37,292 nt of DNA from an uncultured Verrucomicrobiales bacterium (GTDB lineage: Bacteria > Verrucomicrobiota > Verrucomicrobiia > Verrucomicrobiales > Akkermansiaceae), in assembly GCA_937916505.1 (NCBI GenBank), contig CALFSW010000056.1, forward strand, positions 1 to 37,292. The letters run 5' to 3'. Both the position numbers and the translations under genes were made by a program. Numbering within the stretch: position 1 is the stretch's first letter; every line of letters begins with the position of its first letter. Of the stretch, positions 1-8,919 are shown one piece after another. The notes beneath the pieces were generated by a model. The model had not been told where the DNA came from. It was given only the letters and a program-made list of their open reading frames with translations, and did no database searches.

Positions 1-470
1 CAACCGCCTACCGAAAGAAATCTCCCAAAGCCGCTTAAGTTCGTGCCATTCATGCTAAGCTTATTATTTTCTCACGCGACGACATGATCCACTTCGCGCG
101 CGCTCTGCTGGAAACAGGCTTGTAAGTAGTTGTGCCAAAGTCAAAACGATCCCAACAAACTGAACGCGTTAATTCCTCCCCGCCCTGCTGGCCTTGGAGA
201 ATCCCCAGTTGACAGGACATCTCCGAATGCTCTCATGCAGCCAAATTCCGCCACCGGTATTCCTGATAGACACATGCAAAACCAAGCACGCTTGGCTCCC
301 CAACCAATCAATCAAACAGACTGGCAACATGGGTGACCGGCGTGAACCGTAAACAAATGCGCCCCCTTCTCCCCCCGGCCCGGCCCAACCACGCCGTCCG
401 GCCCCTCCCGCCAAAAGCAATTTCCTAGCACTCGTGCGGGTGTCCGCCGTAAGCTGCCCGGGTAAGCATC
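1..470. other. Left-edge region without a supported gene
   Basis: No convincing complete gene is present. In frame 3 a short tail (3-38) ends in TAA and could be the last eleven residues of a gene lying to the left. The same frame then stays open to a TAA at 123-125 and reads like protein sequence (ending FARALLETGL), but it has no start codon and may be a remnant. From about 130 to 470 the sequence is C-rich and shows no coding pattern or clear terminator. The promoter of the ydbH operon should lie here, but I could not pick -35/-10 boxes with confidence. Confidence 0.4.
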
Positions 471-3400
471 ATGAGCCCACCCAAAAAAAACAAGCCTACC
501 TCGCAAGCTGCCAAGACACGGAAGCGACGTCTCCGCAAGTGGCTCTGCATCTCATTGCTGGGCCTCGTCATCATCTTCGCTCCGGCCCTGCTCTTGCTTC
601 CCCAGATCGCTACCAAAGTCATCGCTCAACTCACCGGTGACATCGATCTCGAAACCTTCGAAATTGAAGTCTCCGATGTTTCCTGGCGCAGCGCCACCCT
701 TGTAAATCTCACCGCTTCCGACCCCGGTTGGCGTGCCACTGCTCCCCGCCTCACCATCGAATACCACCCATGGGACCTTCTCAGTGGCCAGCTCAATTCC
801 CTCACCCTTCACAATCTCAATATCGAACTCATTGATCAGAACACCACTGTCGAAGACGAACCCGGGACAGACGATCCCGGGACAGACGATCCCACCAGCC
901 CAACCAATCACTGGATCAGTCAACTCCCTGCTCAACTCGCAGCATGCCCTCGAGTTTTTGCTCCTGAAGCCAACTTAACTTATAGCGGAGCGAAAATTTC
1001 CTTCCATAAATTCTTCGACCTCGATCTCCGCCAACTCAACAACCTTGAGGCCACCGCCGAACTCACTTTCAAAAAACGCCATCTCAAAGTCGCCCTCACG
1101 ACTACCGAAATCACATCCACTCTCACTCTCGACCTCACTGATTCAGATCCCATGGCCCTGCCTCGTATTGCCGAAGCCTACCTCTCAGCTCCCGAACCCT
1201 ACCTTCCGGAAGAACTCAGTTTCCAATCCCTCAACGGCCAAGCGACCCTCACTTTCTCCCACGAACTGGAATCCACGAACCTATCCGGTTCCCTCGGAAA
1301 TCTCCGCTACCGGGGTCTCGCTTTTCCTGTTTCCGTGCATTCAGAGGAGACCACTTTCCTGGGTAGTCTTTCAGAGAAACACAACAGCCTCTCTTTTCGA
1401 GGAGATTTCAAAAACGCCCAACTCGAAATCGCAGAAATCCCACAAGGCATCTTCCTGCACACTGGAGAAAAAAACCAACAACCCGACTGGACCACTCACC
1501 TCTCCTGGAGTGAAGAAGAGCCGTTCCACTTCTCCGGCACTCTCAACAAACTCAATCTAAAATCCCCCCAACACACTCTCGCCCTTCCCCAATCCGAATT
1601 CTCCAACGAACGCCACCCCTTCCACATCAAAGGTGACCTCGTCCTCGATGACCTCCCTCTCCCCTTCGACTACACCCTCCTCGAAACACCAGCGACCCAA
1701 CCCAACAACCGAATTCACCTCGGCCCAACCACGATCAAAAAACCCATTCCCCTCCTCGCCCTCCTCGCCCTCCTCGCCCCGCAAGTCCACGACCTCAATC
1801 CCCTCGGCACTCTCAACGCCAACCTCAACCTCCTCCTCGGTGCCGATAAATCTGTCTCCGGCACCATCGCTGCCTCCCTGACCAACTGCTCCGCCATCGC
1901 CGCTGATGGCTTCGCCCGGCTCTCGGGTCTCTCTGGAAAACTCCACTATACCATCCCCAAAAATCCCGAGAATTCCCCTCAATATACCTTCACCGGAACC
2001 CTCGGCTCGCTCCAACTCGACACCACTCCGGCTCTCGACTTCCCCCTCGCCCATCTCAGCGAAGGTGGCGGGAAAGAGCCCATCCTCCTCGATCTCAAAG
2101 GCTCTCTTTCTGATCAACATCACCTCACCGGAAAAATCAGCCAACTCAACCTCGCCCATTTCCCCAAAGACGCCCCAAATTTCCAACTCGAAAACACCAC
2201 TCTCGACATCGCGCTTCTCGGCTCCGAATTCAAAGCCACCGCTCTCCTCCATCTCGACCAAACCCCCCTCTCTTTTTCATACTCCCATCAAAAAGAAGAA
2301 CTCCCCGACAACGACTGGCGACTCACCGGAAAAATTTCTCTCCCCCCCACCGAACTCCCCCACCCCCTCACCTCCCTCGCGACTTTCAATGACCTCTTCG
2401 AAGACCTCACCTTCACCGGCACCATTTCCTCTCAAATCGACTTCATCACTGGAGCCAAAACGGAAACATCAAGCAAAGCCCAATTCAATCTCAAAGACCT
2501 CACCGGCTCCTACGATTCCGATTTCATCAACTTCAGCCAACTCAACGGCCAAGGTTCATTCACTCTGCCCGCCGGGCCGGCGGTGCCCACCACTTGGGAT
2601 TTTAAAGGCTCCCTCGGGGAACTCAAAATCGACACCACCTCCTCCCTCGACTTCCCCCTCGCCCATCTCAGCGAAGGTGGCGAGCAACCCATCGAACTCT
2701 CTCTCAGCGGCGCTCTCACCGGGACCACCACCGAGACAAAGGGCTCCCTCTCCGCCCTCACCCTCACCGGAGAACACAAAGGCGAAGAGGTCTCCTTCGC
2801 CAAGACCTCCCTCAACTTCACCCTCATCAACGAGGTCTTCACGAGCAAGGGCCACACCCATTTCTCCGAAAACAAAATCCCCTTCACCTACCAGCACACC
2901 CGCCAAGAACTCAAAAACGAGCAATGGCTCATCAATGGCCACCTCAACATCCCCACCGTCACCCTCAAACACCCCATCACCAATGGCGGAGCCTTTTCCG
3001 AAACCGCCGCCGGACTCAGCCTCACCGGCACCACCTCTGTCACCTCAAAATTTCAGATCGGCTCCGACAAGGACTTCACCGGAAACCTCGATCTCACCCT
3101 CAAAAACGGCACTCTCATCCTCCCCGATGAGGGCCCCACCCTGAGCGGACTCACCTTTCGATATCAAACCCCCAGCCTCGACACCTACCATACCACCCGG
3201 CTCGAAAAAATCTCCATCAACAAAATATCATACGGCGATCTCGCATTCACCGGCTCCTCTGGAAAATACCAGCTCAAACCCAATGGCGATCTCACCGTCC
3301 GGGATCTTCGCACCTCCTTCCTCGGTGGCTCGCTCACCCTCGACCCCTTCACCTACCCGGATGACGATCTCATCGATTACTCACTCAAAATCCGCTTCAA

Positions 3401-3857
3401 AAACACCAATCTCAAATCCCTCACCGACCTCTTCCCCGCTTTCGACGGTTCCCTCAGCGGACGCATCGACGGAGTCCTCCCGATCTCACGTCAAAAAGGA
3501 AGCTACCTTCCGGGCCGGGGCGAGATCCACCTCTCTCCCCGCTCCGCCGCTCTCCTTCGCTACAATTCCGATCAACTTTTTACCGGAGGACTCGACCCCA
3601 AAGGGGCGGAATTTAAGCGCATGAAACTCGCCGAAGATTCCCTCAAAAAACTCAATATCCGAATCCTCAGCGGACGCCTTTTTGATCCCGGGGACGAAGA
3701 TAAAATCGCCGTCATCCGCATCCAAGGCCAATCCGCCACCATTAAAGAAGCCCCACCCATCCACCTCAACCTCAACCTCTTCGAACCCGAAAGAGAGTTG
3801 AAAGCCCTCGTCGATTACTTCTTCAAAAATCGCGAAAAACTCGATTTTGGACTGTGA
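471..3857 (+). CDS. ydbH: YdbH-like AsmA-superfamily intermembrane lipid-transport protein
   Basis: This 1128-residue protein has a basic N-terminus, one membrane segment (about residues 25-45) and a long periplasmic part rich in beta-strand patterns. Its C-terminus (about residues 900-1128) looks like the YdbH domain, including PGRGEIHLSPRSAALLRY. In E. coli, YdbH, TamB and YhdP are AsmA-like proteins that carry phospholipids between inner and outer membranes. The identification rests on the fold pattern plus the next two genes, which match YnbE and YdbL in order and size. It is longer than E. coli YdbH (about 880 residues), and the extra length is partly explained by an internal repeat of about 204 residues. 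A Thr/Asp/Pro-rich patch lies near residues 130-145. The start was chosen as the ATG just before the basic and membrane segments; its ribosome binding site is weak. Coding-strand composition is strikingly G-poor and C-rich. Confidence 0.8.
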   Translation: MSPPKKNKPTSQAAKTRKRRLRKWLCISLLGLVIIFAPALLLLPQIATKVIAQLTGDIDLETFEIEVSDVSWRSATLVNLTASDPGWRATAPRLTIEYHPWDLLSGQLNSLTLHNLNIELIDQNTTVEDEPGTDDPGTDDPTSPTNHWISQLPAQLAACPRVFAPEANLTYSGAKISFHKFFDLDLRQLNNLEATAELTFKKRHLKVALTTTEITSTLTLDLTDSDPMALPRIAEAYLSAPEPYLPEELSFQSLNGQATLTFSHELESTNLSGSLGNLRYRGLAFPVSVHSEETTFLGSLSEKHNSLSFRGDFKNAQLEIAEIPQGIFLHTGEKNQQPDWTTHLSWSEEEPFHFSGTLNKLNLKSPQHTLALPQSEFSNERHPFHIKGDLVLDDLPLPFDYTLLETPATQPNNRIHLGPTTIKKPIPLLALLALLAPQVHDLNPLGTLNANLNLLLGADKSVSGTIAASLTNCSAIAADGFARLSGLSGKLHYTIPKNPENSPQYTFTGTLGSLQLDTTPALDFPLAHLSEGGGKEPILLDLKGSLSDQHHLTGKISQLNLAHFPKDAPNFQLENTTLDIALLGSEFKATALLHLDQTPLSFSYSHQKEELPDNDWRLTGKISLPPTELPHPLTSLATFNDLFEDLTFTGTISSQIDFITGAKTETSSKAQFNLKDLTGSYDSDFINFSQLNGQGSFTLPAGPAVPTTWDFKGSLGELKIDTTSSLDFPLAHLSEGGEQPIELSLSGALTGTTTETKGSLSALTLTGEHKGEEVSFAKTSLNFTLINEVFTSKGHTHFSENKIPFTYQHTRQELKNEQWLINGHLNIPTVTLKHPITNGGAFSETAAGLSLTGTTSVTSKFQIGSDKDFTGNLDLTLKNGTLILPDEGPTLSGLTFRYQTPSLDTYHTTRLEKISINKISYGDLAFTGSSGKYQLKPNGDLTVRDLRTSFLGGSLTLDPFTYPDDDLIDYSLKIRFKNTNLKSLTDLFPAFDGSLSGRIDGVLPISRQKGSYLPGRGEIHLSPRSAALLRYNSDQLFTGGLDPKGAEFKRMKLAEDSLKKLNIRILSGRLFDPGDEDKIAVIRIQGQSATIKEAPPIHLNLNLFEPERELKALVDYFFKNREKLDFGL
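861..890 (+). repeat. Two tandem 15-bp units inside ydbH
   Basis: The 15-bp unit cccgggacagacgat occurs twice back to back (861-875 and 876-890) and encodes a duplicated Pro-Gly-Thr-Asp-Asp stretch in a linker-like part of the YdbH-like protein. This looks like replication slippage in a tolerant region. Confidence 0.85.
1752..1778 (+). repeat. Three tandem 9-bp units inside ydbH
   Basis: The 9-bp unit ctcctcgcc occurs three times in a row and encodes Leu-Leu-Ala repeats (PLLALLALLAP). It is a perfect slippage-prone tract within the coding frame; copy-number changes would keep the frame. Confidence 0.85.
2034..2070 (+). repeat. 37-bp identical internal repeat, copy 1 (ydbH)
   Basis: This 37-bp stretch is identical to 2646-2682 and encodes LDFPLAHLSEGG in both places, in the same frame. 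The surrounding protein repeats (about 204 residues apart) are much more diverged, so identity is concentrated in this block. Confidence 0.85.
2646..2682 (+). repeat. 37-bp identical internal repeat, copy 2 (ydbH)
   Basis: Second copy of the block at 2034-2070, 612 bp downstream and in phase. It follows the same kind of context (F-x-G-x-LG-x-L, then DTT) seen upstream of copy 1, showing that the YdbH-like protein contains a duplicated module. Confidence 0.85.
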
Positions 3858-4022
3858 AGCCATCCGCTCCACACTAATTTTGAGCTTTTCCGCCACCACC
3901 CCTTCATGCTTTAAATGAAGAAAGGTCACCAATTCGACGGTCTCATCCCCGAACGCTTTCGTGACCCTGGAGAAAAAACTCCCATCCTGAATCACGCATC
4001 CTGTCACATCGCCACTCCTCCC

Positions 4023-4205
4023 ATGAGATCTCTCCTACCGCTCCTCGCCCTCCTGGCCTTCATCTTCCCCTCCTGTATCAGCGTCAAAACAGAACATGAA
4101 ATCAAGCCCATCGAAATCAATGTCAACGTCCGCGTGAGAGTCGAAAAAGAACTCGATAACTTCTTCGCTGACCTCGACAACGAAGCGGCCAACCTTTCCA
4201 ACTAA
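4023..4205 (+). CDS. ynbE: YnbE-like small outer-membrane lipoprotein
   Basis: This 60-residue protein has a signal peptide ending in FPSC, a slightly atypical lipobox with Cys at residue 18, followed by IKPIEINVNVRVRVEKELD. E. coli YnbE (about 61 residues) has the same layout: lipobox, then PITINMNVKIEHE-type sequence. YnbE is the outer-membrane lipoprotein that stacks beta-strands with YdbH to form the intermembrane bridge. The frame is open upstream to 3915, but the ATG at 4023 directly precedes the signal peptide and is preferred. The gene lies 165 bp after ydbH and 19 bp before the ydbL-like gene. The order ydbH-ynbE-ydbL is the strongest support for this small gene. Confidence 0.8.
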   Translation: MRSLLPLLALLAFIFPSCISVKTEHEIKPIEINVNVRVRVEKELDNFFADLDNEAANLSN

Positions 4206-4224
4206 AAACCCCCACCTCAAACCC

Positions 4225-4602
4225 ATGAACCGATCTTTCCACACCCTCCTCGCCATTTTCATTCTCCTCGCCGGGGCCCCTTTCGCCGCCGCTGATGATG
4301 CCAAAGACATCCAGGCACGCATGTCCAAGCGGCTTTCCTCCCTCGTCGCCCTCAAAAAAAGCGGAGCCCTCGGCGAAGACAACAAAGGACTCCTCTCTGT
4401 TCGCTCTGCCGTCTCCAAAAAAAATAACACCCTGATCATCGCCGAAAATACCGACCGGAAAACGATCTACGGTATGATCGCAAAAAAAACCGGCTCCAGC
4501 GCCATCACCGTCGCCAAAGCCCGTGCCAAAACAATCCACGCCACCGCGCCTAAAGGAACCTGGATCCAAGGCGCCGATGGCAAATGGTTTAAGCAAAAAT
4601 GA
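4225..4602 (+). CDS. ydbL: YdbL-like DUF1318 periplasmic protein
   Basis: This 125-residue protein has a cleavable signal peptide (about residues 1-23, ending AAADD). The mature part matches DUF1318/YdbL: a central helical region with the ENTDRKTIYGMIAKK block and the C-terminal signature GTWIQGADGKWFKQK, comparable to the E. coli ending GEYVQGINGKWVRKF. In E. coli, YdbL is the periplasmic partner of YdbH and YnbE and is thought to limit improper YnbE assembly. It is the last gene of the + strand cluster and faces the convergent sulfatase 162 bp away. No clear terminator was found between the two. Confidence 0.8.
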   Translation: MNRSFHTLLAIFILLAGAPFAAADDAKDIQARMSKRLSSLVALKKSGALGEDNKGLLSVRSAVSKKNNTLIIAENTDRKTIYGMIAKKTGSSAITVAKARAKTIHATAPKGTWIQGADGKWFKQK

Positions 4603-4764
4603 GCCACTGGTGCACGAGTTAAACTTTGCTCTCTCCCCCACTTTAAAATCGGGATACCTCACTCGCGCCGCTCACTCATCAACGAAGTCGGTAGCGCGGA
4701 TCAAGCTTCGCCAGGCATCTTGACAGCATTGGATGGCATTTGCCCTATGACAAACCACAAGGGG

Positions 4765-6561
4765 CTATTCGAGGTCGGCGTTGTCCTTCAGGGGAACCCG
4801 ATCGAGAACAATCGAGTAAACGTCGATCCCCCGTCCTCCGACCAAGCTTGGCGCGGTGAGAGTCAGCTGACCCCGCCCCGTTTCCAGACTCAGAACGCCA
4901 AGGTCAAAGGCCTTGAAGTCTTTCACAAAGTAGTGCGACTTGGTCACGCGCTCTTTCGACTTATCCCAGAGGGGCTCATCAAAGGCCTCGGTGACGGTCG
5001 CTTCGATCGTGGAGTCGCCCCATGCCAGGCGAATTCTCGCGCCGACGTTTGGCGAGGGACAGGTGTAAAAGACGGTCGCACGATACTCCCCGGCCCTGCC
5101 GACTTTAATGTCCCAGGTGATGGCGTCGTCCTCGTGCGTCCAGTTCGTGAAGAAGGAATTGTTCGGTGCCTTTGAGCTCCGCTGAATCGTGCCGTGAGGG
5201 ACTCCGTCACGGGCGGGCAGCGTCGTCGAATCCGCATAGCCGACGGTAAACGGTCGAGCGGCATTGGCGGCGAAGTATTTGTCGGCATCGAGGCGATGGG
5301 CAGCCAAGGCTTTGCGAAGATCAGCGGAGAGGTCGGGATATTTTCCGGCAACATTGTGATGCTGTCCCCGGTCGTTCTGGATGTCGAAGAGGGCGCCATT
5401 TTCATCCATGCGGAATTTCGCGGTGCGAACAGTCGTGCGCTTTTTTCCCCAAACACTGAAGAGCCGGCGGTCAGGCCATTCGGCATTGGTGACTCCCTTC
5501 AGGAGATTTGCAAAACTGCGGCCCTCAATCGGCTTCGCAGTTTTCGCGGGCACCTGGGAAAGTTCGGTCAGAGTCGGCAGCATATCGATCGCACCGGCAA
5601 CTTCGGTGATCGTTCGACCGGCGGGGATTTGGCCGGGCCAACGAATCAGAAAGGGAGAACGCAGTCCCCCTTCATCGGTGCTTCCCTTTTTGCCTTTCAT
5701 CCCGCCATTCCAGCGGAAGCTGTTGGGTCCGTTGTCGGAAAAGTAGACCACGATGGTTTCTTCGCGTAGGTCCAGGGCGTCCAGTTTTTTCAGAATACGA
5801 CCGACGTTCCAATCAATGTTCTCACACATTGCAAGGGCGGCGCGGGTTGCCGGAAGATCTTCCTTTTTGGGATCACGATTTCGCAGCGCCGGATCGAGAC
5901 CGTCAAACTTCTTGTAGAAATTGTCATCGACGTAAAAAGGAGAGTGCGGCGTGTTGAAGGGAACATAGCAGAGGAAGGGCTTTTCGTGGTGTTCCTCGAT
6001 GAAGCGGAGGGCATGATCGGTGAGATCGTCCGTGAGATATCCCTTACCCTTCACTTGCTTCCTATTATGATCCAAGGGCGGACTGAAATAGTGCCCCCAA
6101 TGGCCCGAGGTGAAGCCATAAAACTCATCAAACCCGCGGTCGAGTGGATGATAGGGCGCTTGGGTCCCATTGTGCCATTTGCCGAAAGCCCCGGTGGCAT
6201 AACCGCTGGTCTGAAAGAGGTCGGACAGAGTGGTTTCATCCGGATTGAGTCGACCGGCTCCCTCGCTCACGCCACTCACTCCCGTGCGGAAATGGTAACG
6301 TCCCGTCAGAAACTCGGCCCGGGTGGGAGCACAAACCGCGCACACGTAGAAATTCGCCAGCCTTGCTCCATCTTTCGCCAGCGAATCGATATTCGGGGTC
6401 GCCAGATTCGTGTTTCCGTGAACGCCCAAATCACCCCATCCTTGGTCATCGGCCAAAAAGATGACCAAATTTGGACGGCGCTTTTCAGCAGAAAAGGATA
6501 TGGCCGGGACCAGGATGAGCAGCCCCGCAAAGAGACCGGATGAAAAGAGGCATCGCTTCAT
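4765..6561 (-). CDS. Secreted arylsulfatase-family sulfatase with C-terminal beta-sandwich-like domain
   Basis: This is a formylglycine-dependent sulfatase that hydrolyses sulfate esters, probably in the periplasm or outside. From the chosen start there is a signal peptide (about 1-25, ending SFSA), metal-binding LADDQG (D38, D39), the CAPTR sulfatase signature (C77 as formylglycine site, P79, R81), GKWH (K128, H130), H206 and SDNGPN (D276, N277). The order and spacing are normal, so the enzyme should be active if matured. About 150 C-terminal residues beyond the sulfatase fold form a separate domain resembling additions seen on PVC sulfatases. An in-frame ATG five codons upstream (6576) exists, but a GAGAGG ribosome binding site 7 nt from 6561 supports the shorter form. 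The substrate cannot be told. It is divergent from the LRR gene. Confidence 0.9.
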   Translation of the reverse strand: MKRCLFSSGLFAGLLILVPAISFSAEKRRPNLVIFLADDQGWGDLGVHGNTNLATPNIDSLAKDGARLANFYVCAVCAPTRAEFLTGRYHFRTGVSGVSEGAGRLNPDETTLSDLFQTSGYATGAFGKWHNGTQAPYHPLDRGFDEFYGFTSGHWGHYFSPPLDHNRKQVKGKGYLTDDLTDHALRFIEEHHEKPFLCYVPFNTPHSPFYVDDNFYKKFDGLDPALRNRDPKKEDLPATRAALAMCENIDWNVGRILKKLDALDLREETIVVYFSDNGPNSFRWNGGMKGKKGSTDEGGLRSPFLIRWPGQIPAGRTITEVAGAIDMLPTLTELSQVPAKTAKPIEGRSFANLLKGVTNAEWPDRRLFSVWGKKRTTVRTAKFRMDENGALFDIQNDRGQHHNVAGKYPDLSADLRKALAAHRLDADKYFAANAARPFTVGYADSTTLPARDGVPHGTIQRSSKAPNNSFFTNWTHEDDAITWDIKVGRAGEYRATVFYTCPSPNVGARIRLAWGDSTIEATVTEAFDEPLWDKSKERVTKSHYFVKDFKAFDLGVLSLETGRGQLTLTAPSLVGGRGIDVYSIVLDRVPLKDNADLE

Positions 6562-6568
6562 GGGAAAG

Positions 6569-6574
6569 CCTCTC
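6569..6574 (-). promoter_or_regulatory. Ribosome binding site deciding the sulfatase start
   Basis: GAGAGG on the minus strand, 7 nt upstream of the ATG at 6561. It overlaps the alternative ATG at 6576, making the shorter start more likely. Confidence 0.6.
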
Positions 6575-6800
6575 ATTTAGACAGGCAGGGCTCAAGCAGA
6601 GACCTCTGATGACAGACTACCGAACCATTCGTTATGCATTCTGGAATTCATCGATTTTTCACACTCGGTTCATACTGAATTCACCTAAAGACGCAAAAAG
6701 TGGATTATGTCTGGCCACTGTCTTTTGCTCTCGTCACCACATCCGCCATCCGACCGCCACCAGCAGCTATTTTTCACACCTCCCCAAATCCACAAAAACC

Positions 6801-8768
6801 ATGTTCGACCCACGCAAAACCCAATCCCTTCTTTCCTGCTTCTTCATGTTGCTCGTCGGAAGCCAAGCCCATTCCGCGCAATCCGGCTTATTCACGTATG
6901 AAGTTGTCGATGGGAAGGTTCACATCACAGCCTATCCAGCGGAGGAGACCGGACATCTCGATATCCCGGCACAACTCGACGGGATACCGGTCACTGCGAT
7001 TACGGGAACTGGCGGCAAGGGAGCCTTCGAAGGGAGTCGATTGGATTCGGTGACAATACCTGAAGGGGTCGAGACCATTGGAGATTCTTCTTTTTACCGT
7101 AGCAGCGTCATTACGGTGACCTTTCCAGGCACGTTGAGAAGCATTGGGGAGCAGGCTTTCGCAGTGGGGTCGGTCGGTTTTAGGAACGTGCCACTTTTGC
7201 TCCCGGACGGGCTGGAGGAGATTGGAGCAAGAGCGTTCTTCGCTTGTGATTTCACCGAGATTGTGATTCCTGACTCGGTTACCGCGATTGGCGCGGAAGC
7301 GTTTGCGAACTGTATCCAAATGGTGTTTGCGGAGATTGGCAGCGGAGTTGCCGTGCTTTCCGATGGAGCGTTTGCAAAGTGCACGGTGTTGGAGCGAGTG
7401 CAATTGGTGGAGGGACTGATGGAAATCGGCGAGGACTGCTTCATGAATACACAAATTGCCGAAGTGACCTTTCCCGCGACGCTGACAACGATTGGAAGCA
7501 ACGCTTTTGGGTTTGAGTTTTCATTCTCCCTAAACGGCGGGACCCTTTTGAGGGCGATCTTCAATGGGGACGCGCCGGCGGTGATGGGAGAAAACGTTTT
7601 CGCCGATCAGGCCAGTGAGTTTGTGGTCAATTATCTGGTGAGCTCGAGTGGATTCACCCAGCCAATGTGGCGGGGGAACCGGAGTCATGAGGTGGCTGTT
7701 TTGCCGTCGGACACTCTCGAGCAGGAAGGTGATTTTACCTATCGCGTCATTGATGACGAAGTGGAGATTGTCGGATTCCCCAAGAATTTCGCAGGGCATG
7801 TGGAGATTCCGGCGATGATCGCCGGGAAGCCGGTGACCGGGATCACGGGAGCCTACCGGGGAAACGATTTCGAAGCCGCTTTTGAATTTGCCGCTTTGAC
7901 TTCGGTGACGATTCCCGAGGGTGTCGAGGTCGTCGGATCGAATAATTTTGGCCTCTGTTTTGGACTCAAAGAGGTGTCGTTTCCCGACAGCCTGAAGATC
8001 ATCGGTCCCGCAGCCTTCTATCGGACGATGATTGATAAGCTGGAACTTGGTTCAGGGTTGGAGGTAATCGGTGAGTTTGCGTTTCCAAACCTCGAGGCGA
8101 CCGGGTTGGCTCTTCCAGATAGCTTAAAGAAAGTAGGGACGAGGGCTTTCGAACGTCACAAGGCTCGGTCTCTCATTGTCGGCCCCAGCCTTGAAAGCGT
8201 TGGGGATTTATTTGCGGGTAATCTTGAGGCCATCTTATTCAAAGGGAACGCGCCGACAGAGGCATCGGTATTGTTCCGCTTATCCCGATTGTCACCCGAT
8301 GAAGGACTGACGATTTACTACCTGGCAGGCGCCCAGGGATTCACCTCTCCGACCTGGGATGCGAAGGGGGACGGGAGTTTGGTTGTCAATACGGTTGAGA
8401 TTGGTGTGTTGAAACCGGTTAAGGAATGGCTGATCACCAAAGGATTCGAGCCCGATCAGGATATGAATCAGACGCTGGCAGGGAGCCAGGTTCCAATCTT
8501 GACGGCTTATGCGCTAAAGTTGAACTCGCATGAGGGAAGTGTGGCGACGATGCCACTGGCTGAAGTTACCGGTGATCATTTGGAAATGACATTCTTTGGT
8601 GGGCGGAGTGACGTGAGCTATAAAGTGGAGGCGAGTGATGACTTGGCGGTGTGGAACGAAGATGGAGTGACCGTTTCTGCGACGGACCCACAGGGAATGC
8701 GGACAGCGCGAGTGCCTGGGGGAAGTAGTCGTAAGTTTATGAGGCTGGTGTTCTCGCTTTCGGAATGA
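6801..8768 (+). CDS. Secreted BspA-type leucine-rich repeat protein
   Basis: This 655-residue protein starts at an ATG just before a signal peptide (about residues 6-26, ending AHSA). It then carries two LRR_5/BspA modules. Each opens with a similar cap (FTYEVVDGKVHI near residue 30 and FTYRVIDDEVEI near residue 312) followed by repeats of the form SVTIPEGVETIG and AFANC. A linker and a C-terminal module of about 100 residues follow (VEASDDLAVW, then SRKFMRLVFS), a type I associate with exported Verrucomicrobia proteins. BspA-type repeats usually mediate binding to surfaces or proteins; the ligand here is unknown. The frame is open 87 codons upstream, but that part overlaps the divergent sulfatase start. 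Unlike the ydbH cluster, the coding strand is G-rich. Confidence 0.82.
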   Translation: MFDPRKTQSLLSCFFMLLVGSQAHSAQSGLFTYEVVDGKVHITAYPAEETGHLDIPAQLDGIPVTAITGTGGKGAFEGSRLDSVTIPEGVETIGDSSFYRSSVITVTFPGTLRSIGEQAFAVGSVGFRNVPLLLPDGLEEIGARAFFACDFTEIVIPDSVTAIGAEAFANCIQMVFAEIGSGVAVLSDGAFAKCTVLERVQLVEGLMEIGEDCFMNTQIAEVTFPATLTTIGSNAFGFEFSFSLNGGTLLRAIFNGDAPAVMGENVFADQASEFVVNYLVSSSGFTQPMWRGNRSHEVAVLPSDTLEQEGDFTYRVIDDEVEIVGFPKNFAGHVEIPAMIAGKPVTGITGAYRGNDFEAAFEFAALTSVTIPEGVEVVGSNNFGLCFGLKEVSFPDSLKIIGPAAFYRTMIDKLELGSGLEVIGEFAFPNLEATGLALPDSLKKVGTRAFERHKARSLIVGPSLESVGDLFAGNLEAILFKGNAPTEASVLFRLSRLSPDEGLTIYYLAGAQGFTSPTWDAKGDGSLVVNTVEIGVLKPVKEWLITKGFEPDQDMNQTLAGSQVPILTAYALKLNSHEGSVATMPLAEVTGDHLEMTFFGGRSDVSYKVEASDDLAVWNEDGVTVSATDPQGMRTARVPGGSSRKFMRLVFSLSE

Positions 8769-8919
8769 GGAATTAGCGGATGGACTCTGGGTTTAGACCG
8801 CACCCAGTTCAATCGAGCGTGCCTGGGCCTGTTCCCTTAGCTGGAGGCCGATGGGCAGGAAGCGGGCACACGAGCGAGTCTCTACAAGGCGACCGACGAT
8901 GCGCGAATCGCTCCGCCCA
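8769..8919. other. Short intergenic spacer before the nuclease remnant
   Basis: No gene recognised. One frame (EADGQEAG onward, then ASLYKATDDARIAPP) reads somewhat like protein but has no start and runs out of frame into the nuclease remnant, so it may be a scrap of another gene. The sequence that should encode the nuclease signal peptide is absent. Confidence 0.35.

Noticed and set aside
552-2972. Long minus-strand frames opposite ydbH (552-935, 1557-2261, 2556-2972)
   Set aside because: They are rich in Glu, Gly and Val in a repetitive pattern, as expected for the complement of a C-rich gene, and have no domain or start signals. They are shadows of ydbH.
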